Assembly (NCBI RefSeq): GCF_030272615.1
Contig: NC_081414.1
Coordinates: 811,491,069 to 811,555,068 of the forward strand
Direction of reading: 5' to 3'
DNA length: 64,000 nt
Source: Cryptomeria japonica
Taxonomy: Eukaryota; Streptophyta; Pinopsida; Cupressales; Cupressaceae
Below, piece by piece: positions 49,862-60,418 of the stretch. The notes below the pieces were generated by a model that had not been told where the DNA came from, ran no database searches, and worked only from the letters and a program-made list of their open reading frames with translations. Position 1 is the stretch's first letter; each line of letters begins with the position of its first letter. The translations under genes and the position numbers were made by a program.

Positions 49862-49873
49862 AAAGAGGGAGAT
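49862..49873 (+). other. E5 polypurine tract
   Basis: AAAGAGGGAGAT directly before TGTTGGCATGATTGG, one base off the form in E2 and E3. Confidence 0.85.
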
Positions 49874-52544
49874 TGTTGGCATGATTGGCATAACTGATAC
49901 AAATGAGGTGATGCAGTTAAACACTGATGATTGTACCAGTAGAGGATAGAAGACTATTTGTATTGAAGAGATTGATATTTTATGATTATATGACTTGATC
50001 AGTTATTTGTGTTGTCATTGATGGAAACTGATGTTAAATGATGTTAATTGATGTTTCTTGATGGTTGGTTTGTCATCTAAGTGATTTATTCTACCGGAGA
50101 TAGGGTTTACCAAAAATATACAAAAGCCTGTGAAATAGGACTTTAATAGGTATATGCAGAGATGTTTTACTTGAAGCGGATGATTGGTGATGATTGGTGA
50201 TTTGCAGTTTGGAATATAAGCTTTTATTATGTAAATGAGTATCTGATTGGAATCGTATCTTATGATGAATTTCAAAAGGCATGTTTCTAATTTCTAATGA
50301 AGTTTTGCCAAGGTTTAAGAAGGGTTTTAGAATCGATGATGAAATCATCAAACCGGTAATGATTTTTGGTATGGTGGTGATTGACAACAAGTTCACGTGT
50401 TAATGATAATGAAACACAAACCATGTGAAATGGTTGAAAGATGTTTTGGCATATTTGGAGAGCTAATTTTTTGCGAATATGAAAATTTCTTAGCAAAGTA
50501 AGCTAAGGGTTTGACTTTGTACCAGACCGACTTGCCATGATGACTTATGATCATTCAACGGTTGATATTGATTTGTAATTGATTGTAATGATGCACAAGA
50601 TGATCTGTAATGATTTGTAAAGATCTATGATGTAATTTATGGTTTAGTGGCCGCCTTAGTGGAAAAAATTATTTATGTTGGCTTAGTTGATGTTCATTGT
50701 GTCAGTGATCTTAGAGAAGAGTGTGAAGCCATATCACAGAAGAGTAAGATCTGTCTAAGAGTTGCAAATAGTGAAGCATAACTAGATCTGATTTAGTAGG
50801 CTGAGAAGTGCAAGTAACATTTCACTTTTTCACTGTTGTTCTCTAACAATTATAGCAAATTAAATCCCTTAACTGGGTAGCTCCTGACAAGCCTTAATCT
50901 TGTAAATCCCCTAATAAGGTATCTCTAAAAAGGAGTGGTAAATCCTCTCATGAGGTTGATCCTAATAGGTCATTAAGCTCCTAACCGAGCTGCACATCCA
51001 AATCCCTTAATCGGGTGACTCCCAACAAGGTGTTCTCCTAATAGGGCGTATTGTAGGCTCCTAATAGGACTAAGCTCCTAACTGTTGGCTTGATGATGAT
51101 TATCATGTATTCATCACTTGTTGTCATTGATGAAACAGTCTCACACACATATATGATTACATTGACTACTAGTGTAACTTCATTGATTTACACTGTTAAC
51201 CGGTATGTTTAAGGTCTATCTCTAACCGGTACTCTGTGTCAGCTGGTATGTGCCTAAGAGATAACCTGTGGTTACATTAAGTCAGCATCAAAATGAAGAT
51301 AAAGTTGAAGATGAAGATCAAGTGCAAGATTCCAAAACAACAGTTCACATATTGTGCTCCAACCGGTATTGACTGTTTTAACCAGTATCCATTTTTGTGA
51401 TGAGTTACCAACACCATTTGTTTGGCGATCATTTTTGTGATGAGTTATGTTTAAATGTCTAGATACACTGCACCTAGGAAATTGTGTTCCTATGGCTGAC
51501 ATAAAGTTTGTATGTCTATTTAAAGATATCTTAGTGAATCATTTCAAAAGAGAGAGAACTAATATAGAAGAGGTGATCTATGTGAATACTGATGTGCATA
51601 AAGAGAAATCTTTTGCTAAAGAGCGATAAGTGTTTAGATGGAGAGAAGTGTTGAATGTACTTATAATGATCTGATTAAGAAAGTCTTGCGCTACTCAAAA
51701 TAGATCAAATATTTCTTGTTGTTTTCTAATCATTACAACAGAATCAAATCCCCTAACTGGGTAAGCTCTAACAAGCTTCATTGTACAAATCCTCTAATAA
51801 GGTGATCCATTAGTTTACATTCTAAAGTCCTCTAGCAAGGTTACTCTTAACATGGTAGTACTCTTAACAGGGTATAAGCTTCTAATCAAGCTTGGGATCT
51901 CTAACAAGATTCACTCGTAGCAGAGCACTTTGTAAGACCTTAACAGGTCAGTTTTATATTATTGCAGATAGTTAACTTGTGAGTTCCATCTCATTGTGGT
52001 TTTTACCTATTTGGGTTTTCCATGTATAAATACTTGTGTTATGGTGGATGTTCTACTTTATGTGGATGTTGTTATTTCATTTTGGATAGCATGTATTTTG
52101 TTCAAATTCTTAGTTAAGTTCATCTACCGGTTAGTGTTTATTGTTGTGCTTGTTTTGGTGTCACTGATTCACCCCCCCCCCCCTCTCACTGCTTTTCAAG
52201 ACCATCACTAACAAGGTGTACTTCAAAAGAGTACAAATCTTTGCAAGTACTAACTCCCATCGTGGTTTTTCCCTATTTGGGTTTCCATGTCAAAAATATG
52301 GTGTTCATGTGTGGAATGATGTTCATGTGATGTTATTGATTATCTTAGTTTATTCATTATTTCTGAATACATCGGTTATAGCAGTTCATCAGAGATTTAT
52401 TAGAGATTACCAGTACTATTTAATATGGTAAATGAAGTTAGATTTATTGCAAGTTTTATTTGGCTTTAAAGTTTTAAATTGGTGTTAATATTGATTCACC
52501 CCCCCCGCCCTCTCGGTATTAACTAGATCCTCATACGATTAACA
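49874..52544 (+). mobile_element. E5 3' LTR, enlarged by a nested solo LTR
   Basis: Starts TGTTGGCATG and ends TACGATTAACA. Collinear with 43798-45310 on both sides of the insertion at 51083-52207. Confidence 0.9.
51083..52207 (+). mobile_element. Solo LTR of another copia-type family (1,125 bp)
   Basis: Starts TGTTGGCTTGATG, ends AAGACCATCA, with an exact TSD CTAAC (51078-51082 and 52208-52212). It has the shared LTR box at about 51998-52027 (TTTTTACCTATTTGGG) and the C-run plus CTCTCACTG before the end. No interior, PBS or PPT. Confidence 0.88.
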
Positions 52545-53150
52545 ATCAACTATTGGAGTTTTGGGAGATTGAATATTTTGAGTCATAGCTTTACGAGATC
52601 GAGCATGACACTTTCATTGATGGTCTCTCACACAACGATTCTGTCGAGTCTTATCTGAAGATTGAGAAGGAGGAGGAATATTTATGAAAGGAGGAATATT
52701 TGTTGAAGGAGAAATATTCTCATCTTTGATAGTTGAAGGTTTAGGTTGAGGTATTTTAGGTTGAACAAGAGGAGAGGTAGGTATCTTCTCTCTATAAGAG
52801 CAAGGAGGTGGAACTGCACCATATAAAGGAGGAATGTTTGGTGTAGGAAAGAAACTAGGTCCATCATGAGGAGGAGGTACATGTCTAACCTTAGGAGGAA
52901 TATTGTTGTTCTTCTTAGGAGAAGGTATAGTCTCATCCATAGGAATATGTTGGGAATCTTTCTTAGCTAGAAGATTAGTTCTATCTATCAAGGGAAGAAC
53001 ATCATCTTAAAGAAGGATGGGAGTTCTAGGTTGGCTTAAGGATAGGATCATATCTTTCTTCCACTTTTGATAAGATTGAAAGAGATAATCTCTTCTTGGT
53101 GGAAGAGATTGGAATTGTTTAGGCTAAAAGAAATCAATAGGAACATCTGG
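52545..53150 (-). pseudogene. E6 gypsy relic: proline-rich linker after protease
   Basis: Minus-strand frame of 125 residues (52614-52991) rich in Pro, Ile and Lys (I-P-P and V-P-P-P repeats) downstream of the protease homology. Such spacers precede RT in plant Ty3/gypsy elements. It continues across E5 to the left piece. Confidence 0.5.
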
Positions 53151-53521
53151 GCTTCTTTCAGCTGCTCAAAATAAGCTTTGGTTAACAGTTATGATTTCTC
53201 CATTGTGGGGAAATTTCAAAAACTTATGGATTGGAGAAGCAATAGCCTTCATGGAAGATAGCCAAGAATAGCCCAACTTCACTTCGCACATAATTGCTCA
53301 GAGGAAGGAATGATAATAAAGTTCACATCCATAGTTTTAGTGTGAACCTCAATAGGAAATGTGATAGAACCAATGGTAGAACAAGAGAATCCTTCAAATA
53401 ACTTAACGACCACATTAGTGTCATCATATATTGGTTTATGCAAATGTAAAGTGAGAAGATACTCTTTAGTGATGATATTAACCATGCAAGAGGGATCGAT
53501 AAGAATACCACGACAAGGCAT
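53150..53521 (-). pseudogene. E6 gypsy protease-like domain
   Basis: G-I-L-I-D-P-S-C-M-V-N-I-I occupies the place of the active-site loop of plant gypsy proteases (usually L-I-D-x-G-[SA]-x-x-N). Asp is kept but the motif is decayed. After a stop and frameshift at about 53279 comes L-G-Y-S-W-L-S-S-M-K-A-I-A-S-P-I-H-K-F-L-K-F-P, the counterpart of the L-G-R-x-W-L-x-x-M-x-A-V-x-S-x-x-H motif of that family. Confidence 0.7.
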
Positions 53522-53524
53522 TTC

Positions 53525-54152
53525 CTAAATCTTAGCAACTATGTATAGAGGTCCATCAGGTTCTCTAATGGTCTCACTAGGGCCAAATGTGATACATAAG
53601 TCCTTAGGTTTCCTTTGTTTCTCTACCATATTCACCAAATTTTGAACTGTAGTAGTCACATCAAGAGGAGAGAAAGAGGTATGTTCAGTCTCAATCACGT
53701 TAGAGGTATGAGAAGGTAAAGGATCAGTAAAAATCTTAAGATTTTGATTAGGAGGGGCTACTGATTTTTTTCCCTTATCATTCACATGTGCCGCACATAT
53801 AGTATTATTATCAATAAAATCTTGAATATTACATTTCAATGCAAAACATTTCTTAGTGTCATGACCTAGTTGACAATGAAATTGACAAAAAGAATTATTA
53901 TCAAAGTAGGGTGAGGCTACCTTAGAAGGGTCAACTGGTTTTATGGGAGGAAGTTAGATAACATTTCTTTGTAACAACTGAGACATAATGCTATGTAAAT
54001 ATTCATTCAATGGAGTAAATTGTCTTTCTCTTCTGAAAAAATTAGAAATAGGGGGCACACATGTTGTAGCAATCACATTGTTGTTGTTTATGTTGTCATT
54101 GAATTTGATGAATCCTTTGCTTGGTTTGAACTTCACAAATGGTTGTTAAGAA
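53525..54152 (-). pseudogene. E6 gypsy gag C-terminus with zinc knuckle
   Basis: Minus strand: R-Q-F-T-P-L-N-E-Y then L-L-Q-R-N-V-I, a stop in place of Gln (about 53957), then L-P-P-I-K-P, and a knuckle F-C-Q-F-H-C-Q-L-G-H-D-T-K-K-C-F-A-L-K at about 53895-53833, followed by I-Q-D-F-I-D-N. This order is characteristic of plant Ty3/gypsy gag. Its upstream part is cut off by E7 at 54153. Confidence 0.75.
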
Positions 54153-54593
54153 TGTTAGACACAATGCATCACTGAGAGGGAGGTGAATTAGTGGTTCTCA
54201 ATCATTTTCTTTTAGCTATCCTATGTGAGTATACTGGTTCTTAGATTCTAATTCAAAGTAGACTTCCCGGTTAGTGGGGAGACCAACACAAATGCAATCG
54301 CACACAAAGGGACATCTCATAACAACAACATATACGAGGAAAACCCAAGATGGGAAAAAAATCAATGAGTAATGCTCCTAGAGTCTACTGCTCCAATCCA
54401 ACCTCACAATGAAATTTATTATAAAGTTTAGGGAACCAACCCAAGGAGCTACAACCCCAGATTTAGGGTACCAACCCAAGGAGCACCAACCCCTGCACCG
54501 AGCTATAACTCAGTGATTACAATGATAGCATCAAATACAAGAGTAGCTATACAGTTACATGTGAATCTTGTAACCACTGCATATACTTCACTC
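54153..54593 (-). mobile_element. E7 LTR, first part
   Basis: 441 bp up to the E4 insertion, with the shared LTR box complement near 54333-54363 (GAGGAAAACCC ... GGGAAAAAAAT). The last five bases CACTC are the E4 TSD. Confidence 0.75.
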
Positions 54594-55387
54594 TGTTAGG
54601 AATCCCACAGATACTGAGAGGGGGGACGAATCAGTATCTAACCGGTGAATAGAATTTATTAACTTAAAACATGCAGAACATATTATAACAGTGTACTGGT
54701 ATGTAAGAAATAATGCATTAAATAGAATCAAGAACATCCACATGAAAAGCACACCATAACACAAGGATTTAATGAGGAAACCCAATGTGGGAAAAACCTC
54801 GGGGGGATTTGTGACCCACAATATTCACTTACTGGCCAATAAGAGAATATTATTTACAAAAGGGGCCTGCACATGCAGGAAGGCCAACTACCTAGAGCTC
54901 ACTGCTCAATGGGAAGTCTCACTGACTTACAATGAGGATTATACAAATCCAATATCTTGTATTGCTTTATAATAGCATCTATAATGCCTGATCCAGTACT
55001 GGTTGCTGCTCTGCTTCTTACATAAACCCTTAGCCTATATTTTGCATAATAGGTCTGCCTAATATTTTTCCTTATCACTTACATCTCTCATACCAAATGT
55101 CTACAATGATTTCTTTTATATATAAGAGTCATTTTACAATTTGCCAAGTCGGCTTACAAGTTTTTACAATAATAAACAAAATATAATATAACAAAATCCT
55201 GTCGGCCTATGTGCTGGTATACTTCCTTTCTTCTATGCTGGTGTCGGTGTCTTGAGTGCCAGTGTAGAGTGTGATATGTTGATGCCGATATAATGCCTTT
55301 GCCAGTGCCATAGGATTGGAAGGTTGCCATCAATGACAAAACCTTCAATCACATACAATGTCTCATTGGAGTGTGCATATGCCAACA
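54594..55387 (-). mobile_element. E4 3' LTR (794 bp)
   Basis: Plus strand TGTTAGGAATCCC to CATATGCCAACA, directly followed by ATCTCCCCCTTTGG. Box complement at about 54775-54805 (GAGGAAACCC ... GGGAAAAACCTC). Several segments match the E1 LTR (GGATTTGTGACCCACAATAT; CTGCACATGCAGGAAGG). Confidence 0.93.
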
Positions 55388-55401
55388 ATCTCCCCCTTTG
55401 G
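55388..55401 (-). other. E4 polypurine tract
   Basis: Complement ATCTCCCCCTTTGG next to the 3' LTR. A second tract (ACTCCCCCTTTGG) lies at 55527-55539. Confidence 0.87.
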
Positions 55402-55583
55402 CATTGATGGCAACACTCATGAGAAATTTCAAAAATGTATCCAAAAATGTGAATTCCAAAAATGTTACCAAAAATGTGTGTGCTCCCCCTAAGCATATGA
55501 TTCCTGTGAAATTTTCTCATCCCACTACTCCCCCTTTGGCATCAATGACAAAGGTTGTCAAGATGTCAGTAGAGTTTGTAGTT

Positions 55584-58500
55584 TCAACCTTGTAACTGGG
55601 TGGTTACAATTTGAAAAAGATCTCCCAAAATCAAGTTTATAGTATCCATAAACTTCTTGCTATCCTTTATTATTGTCTCTGTTCTCTTCACTGTACTGGT
55701 GAAATGCTGCAAATGCTCTGCCAGTGTTTTTTGTCCGTGTATTAGTGCCTCAGATACTTCCTTCCACAGTGATGCTAAATAGTCCAATCTTGGACTTAGT
55801 TTTAATCTCAGATGCTTTGTCTTATTCACAATTCTCTCTTTCTCTCTTTCCAATTTAAGTAATTCTTCTTCAAAATTTGTTATCTTCTCCTCAGAAACTG
55901 ATAGTGTATCCAGTGAGTTAACAAAATTATCTGCAAGTTTATTGATCTCAGCTTGTACTTTTCTCATCTTCTTGTCTATATCTACAGTCAAAAAGTTTGT
56001 CTTACAGGTGTCTTTGTATAGAGTTTTGTACTCTTTCAATAAATTACATAATTCCAGTAGAAGTGTGTCAAAATCTATGTTACACTTCTTTATTTGCTCA
56101 TCAAAGTATTTTTGCTTTTCAATTTCTACTTTATCCTTCAATGACTCTTCCTTTATTTTCTCAATGTTTTCTATTATATATTTACACAGTGTATCAAGTT
56201 GTCCTAAAGAATCTTTATTGTCTATATTACAGTTAGGAGAAATTACCTTCAAAATTGGTATGGTATCATCAATTGCCTTATAAGCTTGTGAGCTGCAGTT
56301 TGTTATCTTTTTGATTGAATCTAATAGTACCTCAGTCACATTAGTTGATTTGTAGCTTGATGATGAACCAACATTTTGAGTACCTCCAGTGGAAGTAACC
56401 AAGCTTGTATTGACCTCTGGTAGGTTTGTTTGTGTCTGCATTTCTTTAAGCAATGGTTTTTCTACTTCTCCAGTTGCCGATGGCACTGTTTCCTTATGTT
56501 CTTGTTCTTGTTGCTGTTGTTCCTATTCCGAAGCCTTTTGTGCTATTTGTTTCTCTATTTGTTGCATTGTCTCAGTCTGAGTCTGAGTCTCTACCTTTTT
56601 CTCTTTGTCTTCTGCCAGTTTTTCCTGTGTGTTTTCAGTTTGCTCAGCTTCGGGAGGCTCACTAGCCATGTTAGTCTTATCAGCTATATCTTTGTCTACC
56701 ACAATGTTGATCTTTTAAGTATCAACATCCACAGTATATAAGACTTCAGGATTAGGATTACCATCCTCTACATCCATACTCTCAGCTACCGGTTGATCGT
56801 CTGTAGCTATTGTTTTTATCGGTAAAGTAATCAAAGGAGGTGGGGGTAAGTTGTCTCTAACCTTGATACTAGGTGGTCCACCAGCTTTACCTTTACCCTT
56901 GTCTCTATCTTTCTGATATACCTTTAAAGGTTTGTGACTCATGTATTCTTCTTGTTTTTCTTTTTCAACTAGGAATATATCGCACCCATTTTCTATTTCC
57001 TTAGTCACCTCATTAATTCTTCCAACCATTAAAGTAATGTGCCAGTGTGCAGTAGAAAACATTGACCGGTTGGCTTGAGCAATTAGGTCATCAGTTTCTT
57101 TGGTTGAGTTTACCGGATATACAACAAGTAGCTTTTCAATCTTTATTTTCTTGTCCAGTTCTATTACTGCTTATCTTCTTACTTCTAGTCTCTTAAATAG
57201 TTCATCTGGTACTTCATTTACTACTTCCATCAAAAATTTCTTATACATGTCCATATGCAATATAACATAGTTTTCAACTTGTTCTTTTTCATCAACTGTC
57301 AGAGTGTCATATGTTTTCTCTATATTTTTCAGTTTCCCTTCCTCTGTAGTTTCATTTAGCAGTATATCAAGAGGGGCCAAGTCTTTGTTTTTCCTCTTCT
57401 TCTTTTTGGGTGTAAGTTTCTTCTTCTTTGTTGTAGCCTTTCTTACCGGTGATCTCACTGCTTGTTGTTTTTGTCTTGTCCTCCTGGGTGAGGTTGTGGT
57501 TTCCAGTGAGGGATCTCTTTTCCTTACAACTCTTTTGAAAGTTGCAGGCATGTCACTCTCCGAAGAAGTACCTACTGGTGATAGGTGAGTTTTAGGTTGT
57601 GGAGCTGCTAACTCATCCTCTGTTATACCGGTTTTCTTCAACACATCTTCTTTGATGGCTTTTACTTGTCTAGAACCTTTCCTTACAACTGCCTCAACCT
57701 TCTTCACTCTTTTCTTTGATTGTATTTGGCTTTCAATAGTTTTTGCACTACCAAATATTTCTTCCTTAGGTTCTCTGGGGGCTTCTAGAAGTGTTGTAGC
57801 ATACGTTTCAATTATATTATCATCTGTTTCATAGCCCATCCCGGTTACCGAAACTATCCTAGGGATGACTGCTTCCATCCAGATTTCATCCTTCTTGATT
57901 ACAAAGCATATTTCATCTTTGTATTTGTCGACAATCTTTTGTGATAACCTGATTCTTTTCTTCATTTTGGCCTTTAATGCTTGAAAGAAGTCATGAATAT
58001 TGTTTTCCTTGTCTTCTCCCATGTTATTTAATAGTTCTGTTAACTGTTTACCTACCGGTATATCATATCCAAGTTCTTTGTAGCCTATACCAGGAACCTG
58101 TTTGGTTATATGTAGCATCAGACATACTAACAGACTTCCAAACCTGAAAGTTCCTTTCTTGTCCTTCTTAATCTTTCCAAGGTTGTCAATTAATTCATCC
58201 TTTAACCACTCACATATATCAATCTTTGCATTATCTGTGACCATATCATAAGCACTCTTAATGCATAAACTTGAAATTGAATTGAGTCTATTTGCATGAG
58301 TAGCTTTATACCCTAATATCATGTTGATAAATCTCACATTAATGTCTGTTATATCATTAACTCTTAGGGACCTCTTGTTGAATGTTGCACTAGTTAGGTT
58401 TGTAACTAGGTCATTGGATACCTTCTTGGTTTAATCTGGCCTTTTACCGGTGGTCGGTAACCCTGTGACAGCTTTCATAGCTTCCTTAGTGATTTTGTGG

Positions 58501-58886
58501 ATTGCATCTAACCAAAAAAATTCACCATGTACCCTGCTTAAGACTATCCTAATCACATATTTAAGGAATTTAGGAATGCTAAGGATCTCTGTAAATCCTA
58601 GGGTTTCAATGATCTTGTGTTCATCTTTTATATTGCCGGATTTATCACATATCACAGTTTTAAACATGTTTTTAATCTCTTCATCTCCTAGTTCCTCAAT
58701 GTTGCAGTGGATATACATTTTGGGGTCTTCAGCATAGACAACTCCCTTAGGAATTTGAGTAGAAGCACCTAAGGTATCATCTTTCTTTGCTACCTCGGGA
58801 AATAACTGAAATATGGGCCTAGGTCTTTTTATAACTTCAACAATAGTAGGGTTTTCTATATATTCAATTGCAGAGGTGGATGCCAT
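55584..58886 (-). pseudogene. E4 ORF2: ~1,100-codon protein of unknown function, four in-frame stops
   Basis: One continuous frame from the ATG at 58886 to the TGA at 55584, interrupted only by TAA at 58431, 57171 and 56715 and TAG at 56523; most fit C-to-T change of a Gln codon. N-terminal third (about residues 1-380): I-E-N-P-T-I-V-E-V, S-R-V-H-G-E-F-F, A-V-T-G-L-P, F-N-K-R-S-L-R-V, I-C-E-W-L-K-D-E-L and F-R-F-G-S-L-L-V-C-L-M-L. The pattern of short G-L-P and F-G/P-S-L-[IL] blocks recalls plant transposon-associated or envelope-like ORFs; this is tentative. The middle is strongly basic (R-T-R-Q-K-Q; K-K-K-K-R-K-N-K). The tail is Gln/Glu-rich and then coiled coil (N-F-E-E-E-L-L-K-L-E-R-E-K-E-R). 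No signal peptide or clear membrane segment. Confidence 0.75.
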
Positions 58887-59027
58887 GATAAAATACCTTT
58901 TACTGCCTTTAGGATGGATGATTGCTTGGAGTGTTCTTGCTTCTTGCTCGAAATGCCTTAGCTTGGAATCTTCGCGCTCTTTGTAGGTTTGAAATCTCAG
59001 TGAAATGAAATGGAGCCAAAACCTCAA

Positions 59028-59034
59028 TTTTATA
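59028..59034 (-). promoter_or_regulatory. Possible TATA box before E4 ORF2
   Basis: Minus strand CACTATAAAATTG, 142 bp upstream of the ORF2 ATG, in the 366-bp spacer after ORF1. The spacing would allow a 5' leader of about 110 bases. It suggests ORF2 may have its own promoter; the motif alone is weak. Confidence 0.3.
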
Positions 59035-59252
59035 GTGTCTTTTCACCATCTACCACATTACATGCATGCTGGTTTAGTGTTCACTTAACATTGTCTGCCG
59101 GTAAGAAGTAATTTCCAACTTCTTATCTCTAACCGAGGGAATAATAGCATATGTGTCATTAGATTGCCAAACCCTCAAGGAAACTTTCTTCAATTAGATG
59201 AAGAACTTCCTACCAATGGAGCACTGCTCTGTCCTGCCTATGAAGCATCACT

Positions 59253-60347
59253 CTATCCTATCGGTGAAGCATCACTCTGTCCTTCTGATGGAGGAGTATT
59301 CCCAATATTTAGATTAGCTTTTCTAATCCATTGTTTTGAGAATTCTTGCTTAACCTCGTCAACTTTTTCTTTACCTTTCAAGCTAGAACTTTTATTGTCT
59401 ACCAGTGTTCCTTTACTTCTACAGAATTTAGCAATATGCCCAATCTTGTTACATGCATAACAAGTTACATTATTCTTCTGAATAGCTTTCCCATAACCTA
59501 TGCCGGTTTGTGTTCTGCATTGATTAGATAAATGTCCAAATCTTCCACAAACATAACATCTCACATTCATTCTGTAGTTTTCAGAGTTGTGACCAACTTT
59601 GTTGCATTTAGAACATTGACCGGTGGGTGTGTTGATATTCTGATAATTTCTAGATCTACATTCATTTGCTCTATGACCATACTTATTACAGTTAAAGCAT
59701 TTTCCATTGAATTTATAAGTATTAGGTTGTCTTACCGGTTTGTTGTAATCCTGAGTATTTGCAGTATCGAAGCTTTCACCAACTTCAAAGCCAATTCCAG
59801 AAGTGTCACCTTTAGGTTTTTGATTCTTTAGCAAGGTGCCAAGTTCCTCTAAGCTTTTCTTGAATTTTTCTTTGTGTTGATTTGTAGTTTCTAGTTCTCT
59901 TTCTAAGACTTCTTTTTGTCTCATCAGTTCATTTGAGTCATTCTGAGTATGCATCAGATCTGTCCTCAACATGTTATTTTCATAGCTAAGTCTTGTGTTC
60001 TCATTTGCTGCATCACTTAGTCTTCTAGTCAATTCTTCTTTATTCTTCTTCCTATCCTCAATCTCTTTGCAAAATCTCATAGTCATATCCTGCATCTCAT
60101 TCTTTGTTGTCATGTTCTCTTGTTTCAGCTTGCTTATCATGTCGTTAAGTGATTCCTTTTCATCATTCTCATTTTCCAATTTTTCACAAAGTTCTCTTCT
60201 CTTATTTCTTGCAATAGTAAGATTCTCTTGAAGTGCCTGAATGATATCCTGAGATGCCCTTAAATCATCTTGTAGTTTGATATTTTTCAATTTCTCTACA
60301 TCATAGTCTGAAAGAGCTCCTTCAAGTTGCTTCATCAGATTTTCCAT
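59253..60347 (-). CDS. E4 ORF1: gag-like coiled-coil protein with four zinc knuckles
   Basis: Intact 364-residue frame. I choose the ATG at 60347 (M-E-N-L-M-K-Q) because the frame upstream has no ATG and runs into the PBS. Residues about 5-175 are charged and heptad-like (Q-L-E-G-A-L; E-I-E-D-R-K-K; V-L-E-R-E-L-E-T), predicting a long coiled coil. Four CCHC-type knuckles follow: 217-230 (C-F-N-C...C), 245-258, where the last Cys is Tyr, 264-277 (C-Y-V-C...C) and 296-309 (C-Y-A-C...C). This is a nucleocapsid-like layout for RNA binding and particle assembly, without the N-terminal gag domain seen in E3. E1 carries a broken homologue. It is the only uninterrupted retroelement gene in the window. 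Confidence 0.85.
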   Translation of the reverse strand: MENLMKQLEGALSDYDVEKLKNIKLQDDLRASQDIIQALQENLTIARNKRRELCEKLENENDEKESLNDMISKLKQENMTTKNEMQDMTMRFCKEIEDRKKNKEELTRRLSDAANENTRLSYENNMLRTDLMHTQNDSNELMRQKEVLERELETTNQHKEKFKKSLEELGTLLKNQKPKGDTSGIGFEVGESFDTANTQDYNKPVRQPNTYKFNGKCFNCNKYGHRANECRSRNYQNINTPTGQCSKCNKVGHNSENYRMNVRCYVCGRFGHLSNQCRTQTGIGYGKAIQKNNVTCYACNKIGHIAKFCRSKGTLVDNKSSSLKGKEKVDEVKQEFSKQWIRKANLNIGNTPPSEGQSDASPIG

Positions 60348-60403
60348 CTTTACCGATGTCAATATCTTCCTCAAGTTGTTAGGCTTCTGAAAATAGAGGA
60401 CCA

Positions 60404-60418
60404 AACTCTGATACCAAT
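60404..60418 (-). other. E4 primer-binding site
   Basis: Minus strand ATTGGTATCAGAGTT directly after the 5' LTR. Confidence 0.87.

Larger units (their letters stand above)
43798..52544 (+). mobile_element. E5: copia-type LTR retrotransposon splitting E6
   Basis: Plus strand: 5' LTR 43798-45310, PBS 45311-45324, coding 45385-49505, PPT 49862-49873, 3' LTR 49874-52544 (enlarged by a solo LTR). TSD GTCAA (43793-43797) against ATCAA (52545-52549). The first bases of the 5' LTR read TTTTGG, not TGTTGG. Gag to RNase H all present in copia order but heavily mutated. Confidence 0.92.

Noticed and set aside
51996-52211. 71-codon hydrophobic frame
   Set aside because: Entirely within a TSD-bounded solo LTR.
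57304-57834. Plus-strand frames opposite E4 ORF2
   Set aside because: Antisense shadows of the Lys/Thr-rich ORF2.
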